Program-made: the position numbers and the translations under genes
Source: Endozoicomonas_A sp049275935
GTDB lineage: Bacteria > Pseudomonadota > Gammaproteobacteria > Pseudomonadales > Endozoicomonadaceae
DNA length: 64,000 nucleotides
NCBI RefSeq assembly: GCF_049275935.1
Contig: NZ_CP184830.1
Span: 1,860,001-1,924,000, forward strand
Reading direction: 5' to 3'
Notes under the pieces: model-generated
Told to the model about the DNA's origin: nothing
The model's database searches: none
Seen by the model: the letters and a program-made list of their open reading frames with translations, nothing else
In this document: positions 8,944-18,813 of the stretch, piece by piece
Layout of the letters: each line of letters begins with the position of its first letter
Position numbering within the stretch: position 1 is the stretch's first letter

Positions 8944-11900
8944 AAATCCTCAGTTTACGTTTGAAGAACATCAACTCGCTCAAAGGTGAGTGGAAAATTG
9001 ATTTCACCGAAGACAACTTCCGCAACAACGGTCTTTTTGCCATCACCGGTCCTACAGGTGCGGGAAAAACCACGCTACTGGATGCCATCTGCCTGGCTCT
9101 TTATCACCAGACACCCCGACTGAGCACGGTTTCTACCAGCGATAACGAGTTGATGACACGTCATACGTCAGAATCCCTGGCGGAAGTGGAGTTTGAAGTT
9201 CAGGGACAGGGTTACCGTTCTTTCTGGTCCCAGCGGCGGGCCAGAGGCAAGGCAGACGGTAAATTACAAAGCCCACAGGTAGAGTTGGCGAAACTCGATG
9301 GCACCATCATTACCAGCCGCATCCAGGACAAACTAAAGATCGTCAGTGACATTACCGGCCTCGACTTTGGTCGTTTCACCAAGTCCATGATGCTGGCCCA
9401 GGGGGGATTTGCCGCTTTTCTCCAGGCCAGCGCCAATGACCGGGCCGAGCTTCTGGAAGAACTGACAGGCACGGATATCTACGGAGAAATTTCCCGCCGG
9501 GTGTTTGAGCGTGCACGGGCAGAACAGGAAACACTCAACCTGCTTCAGGCCAGAACCGAAGGCGTTGAACTACTGGACGACAGTGTTCTGGAAAAGCTCA
9601 CTGAAGAACAGACCGACCTGACGGAATCCAACCGCAGGATACAGAGCCAGACGGATGAACTGAACAAACAACATATCTGGCTGGAAAAGAAAGCAGAGCT
9701 TGAGCAAGAAAAGCAAACATCCCGGCAGTTACTCCAGCAAAATCTGGAACAGCAGGAAGCCAACCGTGAAACGCTGAAAAAGCTGGACGAATCGATTCCT
9801 GCCCTGGAAATAAAGCCGGTTTACAATCAGTTATTGTCTCTGAAGGCAGCGGCGGCTCAGCGTCAGAAACAGGTGGATGAATTGCTGGAGAAAGAACAAA
9901 CACTCAAGCAAACCCTGACAAAAAAAGAGCAGGCCAGCAAAAGTGCGCAGGAAAACCTCATACAGGTCAAACAGCAAAAAGCGGAAACCGAGCAGCTGAT
10001 CGCTGATCAGATCATTCCTCTGGATCTTAAAATAGCCGAGGCCCACCGCCGTCAGGCCGAACTGTATGAAGCACAGAAAGAACTTGGTAAAGCGCTTCAG
10101 AGTCAGCAAGAAAAGCACTCAACACTGCAACAGAATCGACAACAGCTTCAGCAGTCTCTGAAACAGGCTTCTGAATATCTGGCTCAACATACTCATCATG
10201 AGAAGCTGGCAGAACAGCTGCCTCTCTGGCATTCACAGTTTGAGCAGAGAAAGTCTCTGATAGAGCAGATTAATCAGCTTAAACACAGGCTGCAAGAACA
10301 CCATACCCGGAATAAGCAGGACAGCGCCCGGCACGAGCAGTTGCTGGAACAGCAAAAAGTCAGTCAGGAACAATTAGCCCAGTCTCGTGACCTGCTTGAG
10401 CAAAAGCAGGCTCAGCGTCAACACTGGCTTCAGGGTCAGGAAGAGCCTTTACTCAGGCAACAACAACACGCCCTGATGGAGAAAGTACCCTTATGCCAGC
10501 AGTTGAAAACTCTGCTTAAGCAACATCTGGAAAGCCAGGTCAGCCTGCGTACAGAAAAAACGACATTGGACGAAAACAAACGGCAACTCACCACTGTTCA
10601 GACAGAATTGACTCAACAAAGGGACCTTTACAGAAAAGAAGCTCAGCATCTGAAAGATCTGGAAACCCTGCTACTTCAAGAGCAAAAAATTGCCAGTCTC
10701 AGTGAACATCGTCATCACCTGAAAGAAGGCGACCCCTGCCCACTCTGTGGTTCAACAGCACACCCTGCTGTGCAGCGTTATCAGCAGGTAGACGTTGATT
10801 CCACTCAAAATCGGCAGGAGGAAAAGAAGCGGCTTGTGACAGAACTGGAACAGCAGGGAACCCGGAAAAAGCAGCTGGAAACAGAACTGAAAACGCTGTG
10901 CAACACTTCAGAAAAACGCATTCTCGAATTACAGGACCGACAGGCATCGACGCAGACAGAATGGCAGCAGCTTTGTCAGTCACTGCAGATTCAACTCAAT
11001 ATCTCTGACTCTGAATCGGTTCATAGCTGGCTGGACAGCACCAGAGAGCAGCTGATAGCCATTAATGAACAGGTCAAGCAGTTGGACGCAATCAACCAGC
11101 AACTGCAAAGTGCCGAAAAGGTGGCTACCCGGGAACAGCAGCAGCTTGATCAGAAACAGTCGCAACTGGCTCTTTTGCATCAACAGCTGAGTCAAGCGTC
11201 AGAACAGATCGAAACACTAAGGCAGCAGCTATCCCGACACGAACAGGAACTGGGCCAGCTGGAAGCAGCCCTTCATCAGTCAATGGCAACGGCGCTTCCG
11301 GCACTGGAAACGCAGGACACTTGGCTTATGAGCCAGAAAGCGTTGAAAGATCGCTGGCAAACATGCCATCAGCAGAGTCTTGAACAACAGCAGGCATTGC
11401 AAACGCTCAATCATGAGATGCAAATGCTTGAGCAGAATCTGCTTCAGTCCCGACAGCAGGCCGATCAATTAAACCGGCAACTGGATCAGATCGACAGAGA
11501 GCAGGCTGATCGCAAAGACGTGCGGTTCACATTGTTTGGAGAACTGAAGGTGACCGAGGAACGCAGCAGGATCGAGCAGGCCATAGTCACCGCCGAACAA
11601 AACCTTAAAAACGCAGAAACGCAGTTGCAAACAGCACTGCGCGCTGAGAGCGAGCTGTCCGGCTCTATCCGGCAACATCTCAATGACCAGAAAACTCACC
11701 AGTCAGAACTGGAGCAAAAAGAAGCACACTGGCAGACCACTCTGGAAGACAGCCCCTTTGATTCCAGCGAACAGTTTCAGCAGGCTCTGCTCGCTCCTGA
11801 ACAACGTAGCGAACTGGAAGCATTGAAAAGCACTCTGGACAGGGCCATTGCCAGCAGTACCGAACGTTTCAAACTGGCAGAAGCCTCTCTGGAAAAACTA

Positions 11901-12605
11901 TTGAAAGAGGCCCTGACTGAACAAGCCGCTGAAGAGATCCTGACCTGCCTGAAACAACAGACAGCAGAACTGAGCCTCAACAATCAACGACTGGGTGAAA
12001 TTCGACAGGCGCTCACCGAAGACCAGAAAAAGCGTCAGCAGTTGTCTGACTGGGTAGATGAAATCAGCAAACAGAGAGAGCAGTTTGCGGTATGGGAACA
12101 TCTCAATAGTCTGATCGGCTCGGCAAAAGGCGACAAGTTTCGTAAATTTGCCCAGGGACTGACACTCGACCATCTGATTTATCTGGCCAACCAGCAGTTG
12201 CAAAGGCTGCATGGTCGTTACCAGCTACACAGAAAAGCGGTCGAAGCCCTCAGTATGGAAGTCATTGATACCTGGCAGGGGGATACCGCCCGGGATATCA
12301 AAACTCTCTCGGGAGGAGAGAGCTTTCTGGTCAGTCTGGCACTGGCACTGGCCTTGTCCGATCTGGTCAGTCACAAAACCAGCATTGATTCCCTGTTTCT
12401 GGACGAGGGCTTCGGCACACTGGACCAGGAGACACTGGAAATAGCGCTGGATGCCCTGGATAACCTGAACGCTTCAGGAAAGATGGTAGGGGTCATCTCG
12501 CATATTGAATCATTGAAAGAAAGGATTCCCACACGTATTGAAGTGAGGAAAGAGACAGGGCTGGGATACAGCTCTCTGGACAAACACTATGCCGTCGTCG
12601 GATAG
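8940..12605 (+). CDS. sbcC: exonuclease subunit SbcC (SMC-like ATPase)
   Basis: Rad50-type ATPase that tethers and feeds DNA to SbcD. Walker A GPTGAGKTT lies near residue 37. A very long Gln/Glu-rich coiled coil runs from about 190 to 1040, interrupted by the zinc hook CPLCGS near residue 600. The ABC signature TLSGGESFLVSLALALALSD and Walker B SLFLDEGFGTLD are at the C-terminus. The start is TTG at 8940, overlapping the sbcD TGA; MKILSLRLKNINSL is the usual N-terminus. At 1221 residues it is somewhat longer than E. coli SbcC, mostly in coiled coil. Confidence 0.96.
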   Translation: MKILSLRLKNINSLKGEWKIDFTEDNFRNNGLFAITGPTGAGKTTLLDAICLALYHQTPRLSTVSTSDNELMTRHTSESLAEVEFEVQGQGYRSFWSQRRARGKADGKLQSPQVELAKLDGTIITSRIQDKLKIVSDITGLDFGRFTKSMMLAQGGFAAFLQASANDRAELLEELTGTDIYGEISRRVFERARAEQETLNLLQARTEGVELLDDSVLEKLTEEQTDLTESNRRIQSQTDELNKQHIWLEKKAELEQEKQTSRQLLQQNLEQQEANRETLKKLDESIPALEIKPVYNQLLSLKAAAAQRQKQVDELLEKEQTLKQTLTKKEQASKSAQENLIQVKQQKAETEQLIADQIIPLDLKIAEAHRRQAELYEAQKELGKALQSQQEKHSTLQQNRQQLQQSLKQASEYLAQHTHHEKLAEQLPLWHSQFEQRKSLIEQINQLKHRLQEHHTRNKQDSARHEQLLEQQKVSQEQLAQSRDLLEQKQAQRQHWLQGQEEPLLRQQQHALMEKVPLCQQLKTLLKQHLESQVSLRTEKTTLDENKRQLTTVQTELTQQRDLYRKEAQHLKDLETLLLQEQKIASLSEHRHHLKEGDPCPLCGSTAHPAVQRYQQVDVDSTQNRQEEKKRLVTELEQQGTRKKQLETELKTLCNTSEKRILELQDRQASTQTEWQQLCQSLQIQLNISDSESVHSWLDSTREQLIAINEQVKQLDAINQQLQSAEKVATREQQQLDQKQSQLALLHQQLSQASEQIETLRQQLSRHEQELGQLEAALHQSMATALPALETQDTWLMSQKALKDRWQTCHQQSLEQQQALQTLNHEMQMLEQNLLQSRQQADQLNRQLDQIDREQADRKDVRFTLFGELKVTEERSRIEQAIVTAEQNLKNAETQLQTALRAESELSGSIRQHLNDQKTHQSELEQKEAHWQTTLEDSPFDSSEQFQQALLAPEQRSELEALKSTLDRAIASSTERFKLAEASLEKLLKEALTEQAAEEILTCLKQQTAELSLNNQRLGEIRQALTEDQKKRQQLSDWVDEISKQREQFAVWEHLNSLIGSAKGDKFRKFAQGLTLDHLIYLANQQLQRLHGRYQLHRKAVEALSMEVIDTWQGDTARDIKTLSGGESFLVSLALALALSDLVSHKTSIDSLFLDEGFGTLDQETLEIALDALDNLNASGKMVGVISHIESLKERIPTRIEVRKETGLGYSSLDKHYAVVG

Positions 12606-12772
12606 ACGGCATTAGCTTCTGGTCAAAGGACAGAAAAGCGGGCGGTGGCCCGATTAAAAGACCCGAAAGATCTCTTGAAAGGTAGCGTTATCTCGATCGA
12701 TAACCCAACGGACCCGGTATCAGATAACTGGGAAGTGCTTTAACGATTGCATAAGATACACCTACGCTGATC

Positions 12773-12791
12773 GAGGCTGTCGCAAAACTCT
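12773..12791 (+). repeat. solo MITE terminal repeat
   Basis: GAGGCTGTCGCAAAACTCT matches the left end of the MITE that begins 40 bases later, with one change (GAGGC for GAGGG). No partner end is visible, so it is a remnant or a nested partial insertion. Confidence 0.6.
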
Positions 12792-12812
12792 AACAACTCG
12801 TTCCCACGCTCT

Positions 12813-13051
12813 GAGGGTGTCGCAAAACTCTCTCCAGCCTGGGAACGAGTTGACTCCCGTCATTCCCGGCTTCATTCTCGTCATTCCCGCGAAGGCGGGA
12901 ATCCACACTGACTCACTACCAGAACCATACTGCCCGATGCCCCCCTGGCCTTGTCATCCCCGAGAAGGCAGAAATCCACCGTTGGCGCTGGATTCCCGCC
13001 TTCGCGGGAATGACGACCTCAGAGCATGGGAATCAGAGTTTTGCGACACCC
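12813..13051. mobile_element. MITE copy 1 (239 bp)
   Basis: Non-coding element bounded by perfect 15-bp inverted repeats GGGTGTCGCAAAACT / AGTTTTGCGACACCC. It shares most of its interior with the element at 45171-45470. Inside are two copies of a dyad of form ATTCCC-N8-GGGAAT (near 12884 and, in inverted setting, near 12991), resembling the small dispersed dRS3-like repeats of other proteobacteria. The outermost two bases of the right end have decayed, and no target duplication is evident. It contains no transposase, so it must have been moved in trans. Confidence 0.8.
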
Positions 13052-13108
13052 ACTGATCCTGTGGGTTTCAGATCATTCAGCAAATACAGCCATTTGAAAA
13101 CTTGAAAG

Positions 13109-13534
13109 CTAAGGACTCACCAACAGCTTCACTGTTTCAGCCTTAACCTGCGCTGGCTCACCGGTTTCCAGCAATCGTATGCTCTGAACTCTGAGCCCTC
13201 TGGCATACATATCCGCAAACCCGTTCACAAAGGACGCTACCGATCCCTCCCTGATATAGATTTCAGCCTGCTGGGCATTGCCCTCTCTGACACCAATCTG
13301 TAGACCGCTCTGGTCAGCCACCTGCTGCATCAGCAGCTGCCAGTCTGCCAGATCAATGGGTTCTGCCTTTGGCATGGTCAGTTCTTCCGCCTGAAGCTGA
13401 GCTCTTTCCAACAGTTGAGTCAGCTCCGGTGCCGGAGTGACCGGTTTTTCAACCGGTTTAAACTTCAGGTACAGGACAGTGGCTCCGGCCAGAACCAGAA
13501 CAAACAATAGAACTTTTATGAAGATTTTATTCAC
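13109..13534 (-). CDS. small membrane-anchored periplasmic protein, unknown function
   Basis: Not recognised. GTG 13534 is preferred (GGAAG upstream; it gives VNKIFIKVLLFVLVLAGAT as an immediate membrane anchor), yielding 141 residues. An ATG much farther upstream would add 31 residues with no family-like features. After the single N-terminal helix (about residues 5-22) comes a Pro-rich linker (KPVEKPVTPAPE) and an alpha/beta-looking domain. The topology suggests an inner-membrane protein with a periplasmic domain. It is isolated from the gsp genes by two other genes, so a secretion role is only a guess. Confidence 0.6.
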   Translation of the reverse strand: MNKIFIKVLLFVLVLAGATVLYLKFKPVEKPVTPAPELTQLLERAQLQAEELTMPKAEPIDLADWQLLMQQVADQSGLQIGVREGNAQQAEIYIREGSVASFVNGFADMYARGLRVQSIRLLETGEPAQVKAETVKLLVSP

Positions 13535-13801
13535 GGAGCTTCCATTAACGGGAAGAAAAAAAACAGTCAGTTTGAATGGCTGATACGACAGAACATCCTC
13601 AGAACCGTTGCTCTGAACTGAGCGCAATTATGCTCGGCCATATTCATCACACAATGCGCGATGAATACAATGGTAACCTTTCCTACGATCAAAAAACCAA
13701 CTTCCTGCCTCTGTCAATGGCATCTGACGGAGTGGCTTTGCATTACCTCCGGTTTCTGGTCTACATTGGACGATTATGGATTGACTGGTGCAGAGTTGAC
13801 G

Positions 13802-14287
13802 ATGGAAAACCAATATACAACTGATTACCACAGTTGGATCAGCCAGCAACGGGAACTGCTGAAAAACAGGCAATTTGACGATCTGGACATCCCTAATCTA
13901 CTGGAGGCAATGACTCTGCAAATGGCCGATATATCCAGTACCCTTGAATTACACCTGAAAACCCTGCTTCTGCACTTGCTGAAATACCGTTACCAAACTC
14001 AGGTAATTAATCCCATATTGCCGGAGCCCTACAACTGTCGGGAATGGTTCGGCAGCATTGATCGGGCCAAAAGTGATATATGGATACTTATTCGTAAAAA
14101 TCCATCCCTGCAACGTTTGACCGATGAAGCACTGTCCAGTGTCTACCCCCACGCCAAACGTCTGGCCATAAAACAAATGAACCGCTATGTCCAGAAGCAT
14201 CAGCAGCTTGATGATGGCAGCTTTCCGGCAGAGTGTCCCTGGACATACGATCAGATTATCGAGGAAGACTGGATACCAGAAGATTAG
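13802..14287 (+). CDS. DUF29 family protein
   Basis: The 161-residue protein has the DUF29 pattern: an N-terminal W..Q..LL segment (YHSWISQQRELLKNRQFDDLDIPNLLEAM), then a helix with LLLHLLKYRYQ, an IR-type middle region and a C-terminal CPWTYDQIIEEDWIPE. These are small all-helical proteins of unknown function, common in cyanobacteria and proteobacteria and often multi-copy. ATG 13802 is chosen because homology begins there; the longer in-frame extension to 13661 does not resemble the family. No operon partner. Confidence 0.75.
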   Translation: MENQYTTDYHSWISQQRELLKNRQFDDLDIPNLLEAMTLQMADISSTLELHLKTLLLHLLKYRYQTQVINPILPEPYNCREWFGSIDRAKSDIWILIRKNPSLQRLTDEALSSVYPHAKRLAIKQMNRYVQKHQQLDDGSFPAECPWTYDQIIEEDWIPED

Positions 14288-14320
14288 GGCAGGTGTAGAG
14301 GTATTCCTTCCTACGTCATG

Positions 14321-14617
14321 TCAGGCGACTCTCGGCTCAATAGCTTCAAGACTATTGCCCAGTTCAGCTGCGGTGACTTTGAGGTCATGGGCCGTTTGCA
14401 GGTTAAGCCAGCTCTGTGCGTCGCCACCAAAGTATCTTGCCAGCCTCAGGGCAGTATCAGGCGTTATTGCGCGTCTTTCCAAAACAATATCATTAATCCT
14501 CGAGGCTGGTATTCTCAGCGCTATAGCGAGTGCGTTGGCACTCATACCCAGAGGATTAAGGTAATCTTCCCTGAGGTTTTCACCAGGGTGTATAGGGCGC
14601 AGTTGGTTAGATGCCAT
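14321..14617 (-). CDS. higA: HigA-family antitoxin, orphan
   Basis: XRE-type helix-turn-helix antitoxin of the HigA addiction-module family: the N-terminus RPIHPGENLREDYLNPLGMSA is diagnostic, and the HTH covers about residues 25-60. In this family the RelE-like toxin HigB is normally encoded just upstream, but here the upstream neighbour is the end of gspN, 15 nt away, and the downstream region has no toxin frame. It is therefore an orphan antitoxin that may now be transcribed from the gsp operon. It may neutralise a toxin elsewhere or act as a plain regulator. Confidence 0.85.
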   Translation of the reverse strand: MASNQLRPIHPGENLREDYLNPLGMSANALAIALRIPASRINDIVLERRAITPDTALRLARYFGGDAQSWLNLQTAHDLKVTAAELGNSLEAIEPRVA

Positions 14618-14632
14618 TTTGAAAACTGCGAA

Positions 14633-15388
14633 TTAAATCCGCCCTCTGAATGTCAGAGGGAAGCGCCCCTGAGAATCCGGCCTTCCCAGAAACTTCATTC
14701 CATCTTTCATGGTTTCTGGCAGAGCTTCACCTTCAGACACTTTCCCGTTCAATGAATAACTGCCGTTAAGATTAAAGCTGAAAACGGCATCTGTTGTCAG
14801 AAACTCGGATGACTGGCTAATTTTACCTTCCAGAGTATTTCCCTTACAGGTGAGATCAGCATCTGCTTTACCCAGTTCCACGTTACCCAGAGGACTGCTG
14901 ATTCGCCCTCTTTCCCATTCCATACGACCATCCAGCTCGACACACCGACCCTGTTCATAAACCAGGGAGTCTACCACCAGATTGATATTACCTTTGGCTG
15001 TTGCCGGAACTGGCATGGCTGCAAGCTGCTGTAACCAGCCTGCCGAGGCGTCTGCTTCAAGGTCTTCAACCATCACACCCTGAGGACTGTAGGTCACTGT
15101 CGCCTGACCCACAACAGCAGACAAGTTATCGCCGACCTCGAGGTCCGCGCTGACCTTTCCGGTGAGCAGTGCAGAAGGCTGGAAATCCCAACTGACTTCA
15201 TGAAGCTCGATACCATTGATGGTTAATTCCTGCGCTGAACCCGACCAGACTGAACCTGACAGACCTTCCAGCTCAATCCCCAACATGTTGGGTGCATGAC
15301 GCCAGACAAAAGCGGCTGGCAACCCTGCCAGCAAAAAAACTGAGTAAGAAACAACGGCCAGTGCAGCCAGAGAAATGATTTTCTTCAT
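14633..15388 (-). CDS. gspN: type II secretion system protein N
   Basis: Last gene of the gsp operon; an inner-membrane protein anchored by an N-terminal helix (residues 5-28) with a periplasmic beta-rich domain. The start MKKIISLAALAVVSYSVFLLAGLPAAFVW and the GLSGSVWSGSA motif near residue 43 are typical of GspN. The 251 residues match family length. It lies 5 nt after gspM. GspN is dispensable in several species and absent from others; its exact role is not settled. Confidence 0.9.
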   Translation of the reverse strand: MKKIISLAALAVVSYSVFLLAGLPAAFVWRHAPNMLGIELEGLSGSVWSGSAQELTINGIELHEVSWDFQPSALLTGKVSADLEVGDNLSAVVGQATVTYSPQGVMVEDLEADASAGWLQQLAAMPVPATAKGNINLVVDSLVYEQGRCVELDGRMEWERGRISSPLGNVELGKADADLTCKGNTLEGKISQSSEFLTTDAVFSFNLNGSYSLNGKVSEGEALPETMKDGMKFLGRPDSQGRFPLTFRGRI

Positions 15389-15393
15389 ATGTC

Positions 15394-15942
15394 TTAACTC
15401 TCGCTGAAGGCTGTCTCTGCGCTGAAGGCTCTTTCCATTCTCAGAGCCTTAACGATCACATGACCGGGCTTTTCGGCGGCTTCTACCTCCAGCTCCCTGA
15501 TCTCAACCCCACCCTGCTGTTGAAGATTGACCAGCCATGCCAATAAACGATCAAAGCCCACTGTATCAAGATCGACCTGCAATGAATCTCGAACGGTTCG
15601 AACCCCGGTGATGCGCAGATCAAAATCTTTTGCGGTTCTGTTCACCAACTGGTCCAGAGGTAACACCAGATAGCGGCTCTTGTCAGGCCGACCCTGACGC
15701 AGACTGACGATCTCGTTGGCCTGTTTCTCTACAGAAGCCAGTAACTTCTGACTGGCCACCAGCTTTCGCTCGGCAGCTAACTGACGTTCTGACAAAGGGT
15801 TTAAAATACCCTGCCAAATGCTCCAGACAATAATAAACGCCCCTGCTACCGTACAGAGTTGCTGCTCGCGTCGACTCAGACCACGCCAGTAGGTTTGAGC
15901 CTGTTGCCAGCGCTCATTGAAGCTTTCCACAACGTTATTCAT
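15394..15942 (-). CDS. gspM: type II secretion system protein M
   Basis: Bitopic inner-membrane component that pairs with GspL in the assembly platform. A short cytoplasmic N-terminus with the LSRREQQL motif precedes one transmembrane helix at about residues 30-48. The ferredoxin-like periplasmic domain follows. 182 residues. Its ATG overlaps the gspL stop by four bases. Confidence 0.93.
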   Translation of the reverse strand: MNNVVESFNERWQQAQTYWRGLSRREQQLCTVAGAFIIVWSIWQGILNPLSERQLAAERKLVASQKLLASVEKQANEIVSLRQGRPDKSRYLVLPLDQLVNRTAKDFDLRITGVRTVRDSLQVDLDTVGFDRLLAWLVNLQQQGGVEIRELEVEAAEKPGHVIVKALRMERAFSAETAFSES

Positions 15943-17174
15943 GAATCGCTCCCCTTGATGATCAGCGTACCATTGGCAATATCACCACGCTTCTCCAGTG
16001 TTTCAACCGTGATCACCAGTTGCTCACCCGACTCTTCCCGAAATGCCGTAAAAGTATCAAAATCCTTCGCAGTGGCTTCCACCCGGAGTGATTGCTGAGA
16101 CTGGTTGTACGACAAAGTAACCGGCTTGAGTTGCGGATACTGTATAAACAGCGGGGCAGTCTGATCGAGCAGTTTCAGCAGACCCGAGTCATCGCTGTTG
16201 CTACTTTTCAAGGCCATAAGCTTCTGCCGCATCTGCGACTGCAGACGCACAATCCGCTCACCGGGGAACATGTCACTGTAGATCTTATGCGCCTGTGCAT
16301 TAAGCTGTTCAGCCTGTTGTTCCAACTGTACCGACTTCACTACCGCCTGAGCCATAAACAGAGTGACGGTAAAAGCCAGAAGTCCGGCAGCCAGCCCCCA
16401 GGGTTTCAGGCTTTTGATGACGGATGACTCTACCTGCCAGACGCCCTGCAAGAGGTTGGCACTGTTTTTCTGTGAGGTGGCGCTCACCGCACCCGCTGCC
16501 AATACTTCCAGAGCAGAGCCCGAAGCTTCCTGACGCCATTCACCCGGCCTGTCCTCTGGTAGTTCGCTGAAACAGTTCACTTTCAGGGGCGTTTCTTCTG
16601 AGTCGTCCTCTGCCAGACAGAAGCTCAGCCAGGATGGATCACAGGCAGCCCACTGCCAGCGGCCATCCCGGAGTATCCAGCGTCCATTCATGGCCAGCGC
16701 CGAGCACTCTCCCTCGGTCCAGGGCAGAGCCAGGGCTTCAGGAATCAGGGTTTTGACTTTAAGACCGGACTGATTCAGTGCTTCGTACCAGAAAGCCATT
16801 TTCGAATGAGCGACCACTGACAGATAAACCTGAGTTCCTTCTCTGGCAATAACCGAAATATGAAGATCATCCACATCCTCAGCCAGATCATCTTCCAGAC
16901 GAAAAGGCAGTGACTTTAATACCGCCTTGCTCAGTCTGCCTTCAACCTGAAGGCAGTGAACACTGACCAGCTCCGTGGGAACCAGGGCAATGGTTTTGGT
17001 ATCCGGGAATAACTCCATCAGTGTTCCCAGGTCTTCAACAGACGGCAGAATACCAGAGGTAGCGTTTTCCCCTTCGGTTACCTGAATCACTGGCTCCTGC
17101 TCTACTGGATAGCATTGCCAGTGAACGCGCTGGCCGGGATCTCCAGGCAGCCTGATGATAAGATACTGGCTCAC
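15939..17174 (-). CDS. gspL: type II secretion system protein L
   Basis: Links the GspE ATPase to the inner-membrane platform. The cytoplasmic actin-like domain (about 1-250) begins with the typical SQYLIIRLPGDPGQRVHWQ-like start. A single transmembrane helix follows near 255-275 (PWGLAAGLLAFTVTLFMAQ), then a periplasmic ferredoxin-like domain that contacts GspM. 411 residues. It overlaps both neighbours by four bases, a sign of coupled translation. Confidence 0.93.
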   Translation of the reverse strand: MSQYLIIRLPGDPGQRVHWQCYPVEQEPVIQVTEGENATSGILPSVEDLGTLMELFPDTKTIALVPTELVSVHCLQVEGRLSKAVLKSLPFRLEDDLAEDVDDLHISVIAREGTQVYLSVVAHSKMAFWYEALNQSGLKVKTLIPEALALPWTEGECSALAMNGRWILRDGRWQWAACDPSWLSFCLAEDDSEETPLKVNCFSELPEDRPGEWRQEASGSALEVLAAGAVSATSQKNSANLLQGVWQVESSVIKSLKPWGLAAGLLAFTVTLFMAQAVVKSVQLEQQAEQLNAQAHKIYSDMFPGERIVRLQSQMRQKLMALKSSNSDDSGLLKLLDQTAPLFIQYPQLKPVTLSYNQSQQSLRVEATAKDFDTFTAFREESGEQLVITVETLEKRGDIANGTLIIKGSDS

Positions 17175-18178
17175 TCAAGCCCTCCAAACTCTCGGCGAAT
17201 GACGCTGAACTTATTCTCTTCTTCCCGCCGCAGCAGGCTCTTTATTCGGACTTTGGTGTCCGCATAAGAAGCGGTTGCAGTCATTGCAAAATACTGACTG
17301 TCCACCGACATCAATTCATGGGTGTTTTCGGCACTGAAGTTGGAGAGAGAGGGTTGTTGAATAAATTCATCGACACTCCTCCAGCCATTCTCCGGCCTCT
17401 GTTCCAATACCTCTTTTGCCTGCTCTAAGGGAAGCTCACCCCAATACAGGGCGCTGAGCACCGGCGCATGGTCCGGCGACAGGGTATTGATATTGATCTT
17501 CATTTCAGTGGTCGGCAATGCACAGACAAAAGGTTTGACCCTTCTCATTATTCTGGCATTGACGCCTTTTACCGCTCTCAACTCCGAAACCGATCTCATA
17601 CTGGTATTACTGGCCAGATAGGGCACTGGCAGAGACTGGTAATAACGGTCTTCCGCGCCCATGCCTGACCCCTGGGTGTTGTCATTATCTACCCAGTCTC
17701 TGGTTGATTGTGCAATGGTCTCGGCCTGATAGGACTCAATTCCCAAAGCTTCCATCAGGGATTGAAACACTTTGACTTCAACCGAGGTCTGCCCTTCTTT
17801 ATCCGGAGCCTGCAAAGCATTCAGGTTTAAACAGGCCTGAGCGTCGAAAATTTCACCCCTGATTGTTCCGCCATCCATCGGAAAAATCACTTCCCCCGTG
17901 GCCCAGGTTTGACCAAGATTCACGGTTTCTTCGCTTTCATCAAACCCGTCCTGAAGTACTTTGACTGCCAGTTCTTCGCCAGACAATGCATACCAGCGTG
18001 CCTGTTCCATTTGTTGCAGGGAGGCTGTCCGGCGCATTTGCAGGGAAAATCCAAAAGTCATCTCTGCCGCTATCAGCACCATCAACGTCAATACGAACAT
18101 AACAATTAGCAATGCGACACCCGACTGACGACGCTGAAAAGACGTTGTATTCTTTTTATCTGAAATCAGGCTCGTCAT
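17171..18178 (-). CDS. gspK: type II secretion minor pseudopilin K
   Basis: Tip pseudopilin of the T2SS. The prepilin cleavage site is RRQSG^VALLIVMF; as is normal for GspK there is no Glu at mature position 5, the residue that other pseudopilins use for assembly. The large globular domain (335 residues in all) contains the alpha-helical insertion typical of GspK, which sits on top of the GspI-GspJ-GspK complex. Four-base overlaps occur at both ends. Confidence 0.94.
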   Translation of the reverse strand: MTSLISDKKNTTSFQRRQSGVALLIVMFVLTLMVLIAAEMTFGFSLQMRRTASLQQMEQARWYALSGEELAVKVLQDGFDESEETVNLGQTWATGEVIFPMDGGTIRGEIFDAQACLNLNALQAPDKEGQTSVEVKVFQSLMEALGIESYQAETIAQSTRDWVDNDNTQGSGMGAEDRYYQSLPVPYLASNTSMRSVSELRAVKGVNARIMRRVKPFVCALPTTEMKININTLSPDHAPVLSALYWGELPLEQAKEVLEQRPENGWRSVDEFIQQPSLSNFSAENTHELMSVDSQYFAMTATASYADTKVRIKSLLRREEENKFSVIRREFGGLE

Positions 18179-18813
18179 GAATCTTGCTCCTGAACTTCCC
18201 AGTTCCCGGAAAGCACGTAGCGCCGCTCGATGACCCCCAGATCATTCAGCTCAAACGTAATCTTCATACCTTGGGGCAGGGTATTGCCGAGCATTTCTAG
18301 CCATTGGCCATTAATAAAGTACTGAAATTTAAGTGAGCGGACATCGGTTAACAGATCCCTGACCACAGGTTCTGCATTCTCCTCCGGGTCCAGCACATAA
18401 AAGTGCTGACGTTCGAGCACTCCGGCTTTGAGCCGATAGCTGACTTTCTGCAACTCAGAGCGGGGGAGTTTCTGTTGCGGATTGCGCCAGCCCAGACGAA
18501 TAAAGGCCGCCGCCTCGTCATCGGATTCCAGCATGTCTCTACCGGCAAACAGACTCTGATCCGTCAGTTCACCATCGACCCGCACACCCCGGTCAATCAT
18601 TTGCCGAAAGTCCTGCTCCATGACCATCATGGCGTAGTCAATTTCCCGAATACGACTCTGATGATCGCTGGCAACATCCCGAGCACCCATAACCCCCTGC
18701 AGAATCTGCCAGGCACTCATACTGACCAGTGCAAAAATGGTCAGAGCCACCAACATTTCGAGCAATGTAAAACCGCGTTGGGTCGAGCGTTGCATGACAT
18801 TCAATGACTTCAA
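18175..18813 (-). CDS. gspJ: type II secretion minor pseudopilin J
   Basis: Minor pseudopilin with an RGFTLLEMLVALTIFALVS class III signal (cleavage after Gly, Glu at +5). 212 residues. It forms the tip complex with GspI and GspK that primes pseudopilus assembly. The C-terminal domain includes the LTDVRSLKFQYF segment characteristic of GspJ. Four-base overlaps with gspI and gspK. Confidence 0.94.
   Translation of the reverse strand: MKSLNVMQRSTQRGFTLLEMLVALTIFALVSMSAWQILQGVMGARDVASDHQSRIREIDYAMMVMEQDFRQMIDRGVRVDGELTDQSLFAGRDMLESDDEAAAFIRLGWRNPQQKLPRSELQKVSYRLKAGVLERQHFYVLDPEENAEPVVRDLLTDVRSLKFQYFINGQWLEMLGNTLPQGMKITFELNDLGVIERRYVLSGNWEVQEQDS

Noticed and set aside
12817..13056. Small frame reading VIPAKAGIH-like peptide
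   Set aside because: Lies wholly within MITE copy 1; the same type of frame appears in MITE copy 2 and reflects the repeat DNA.
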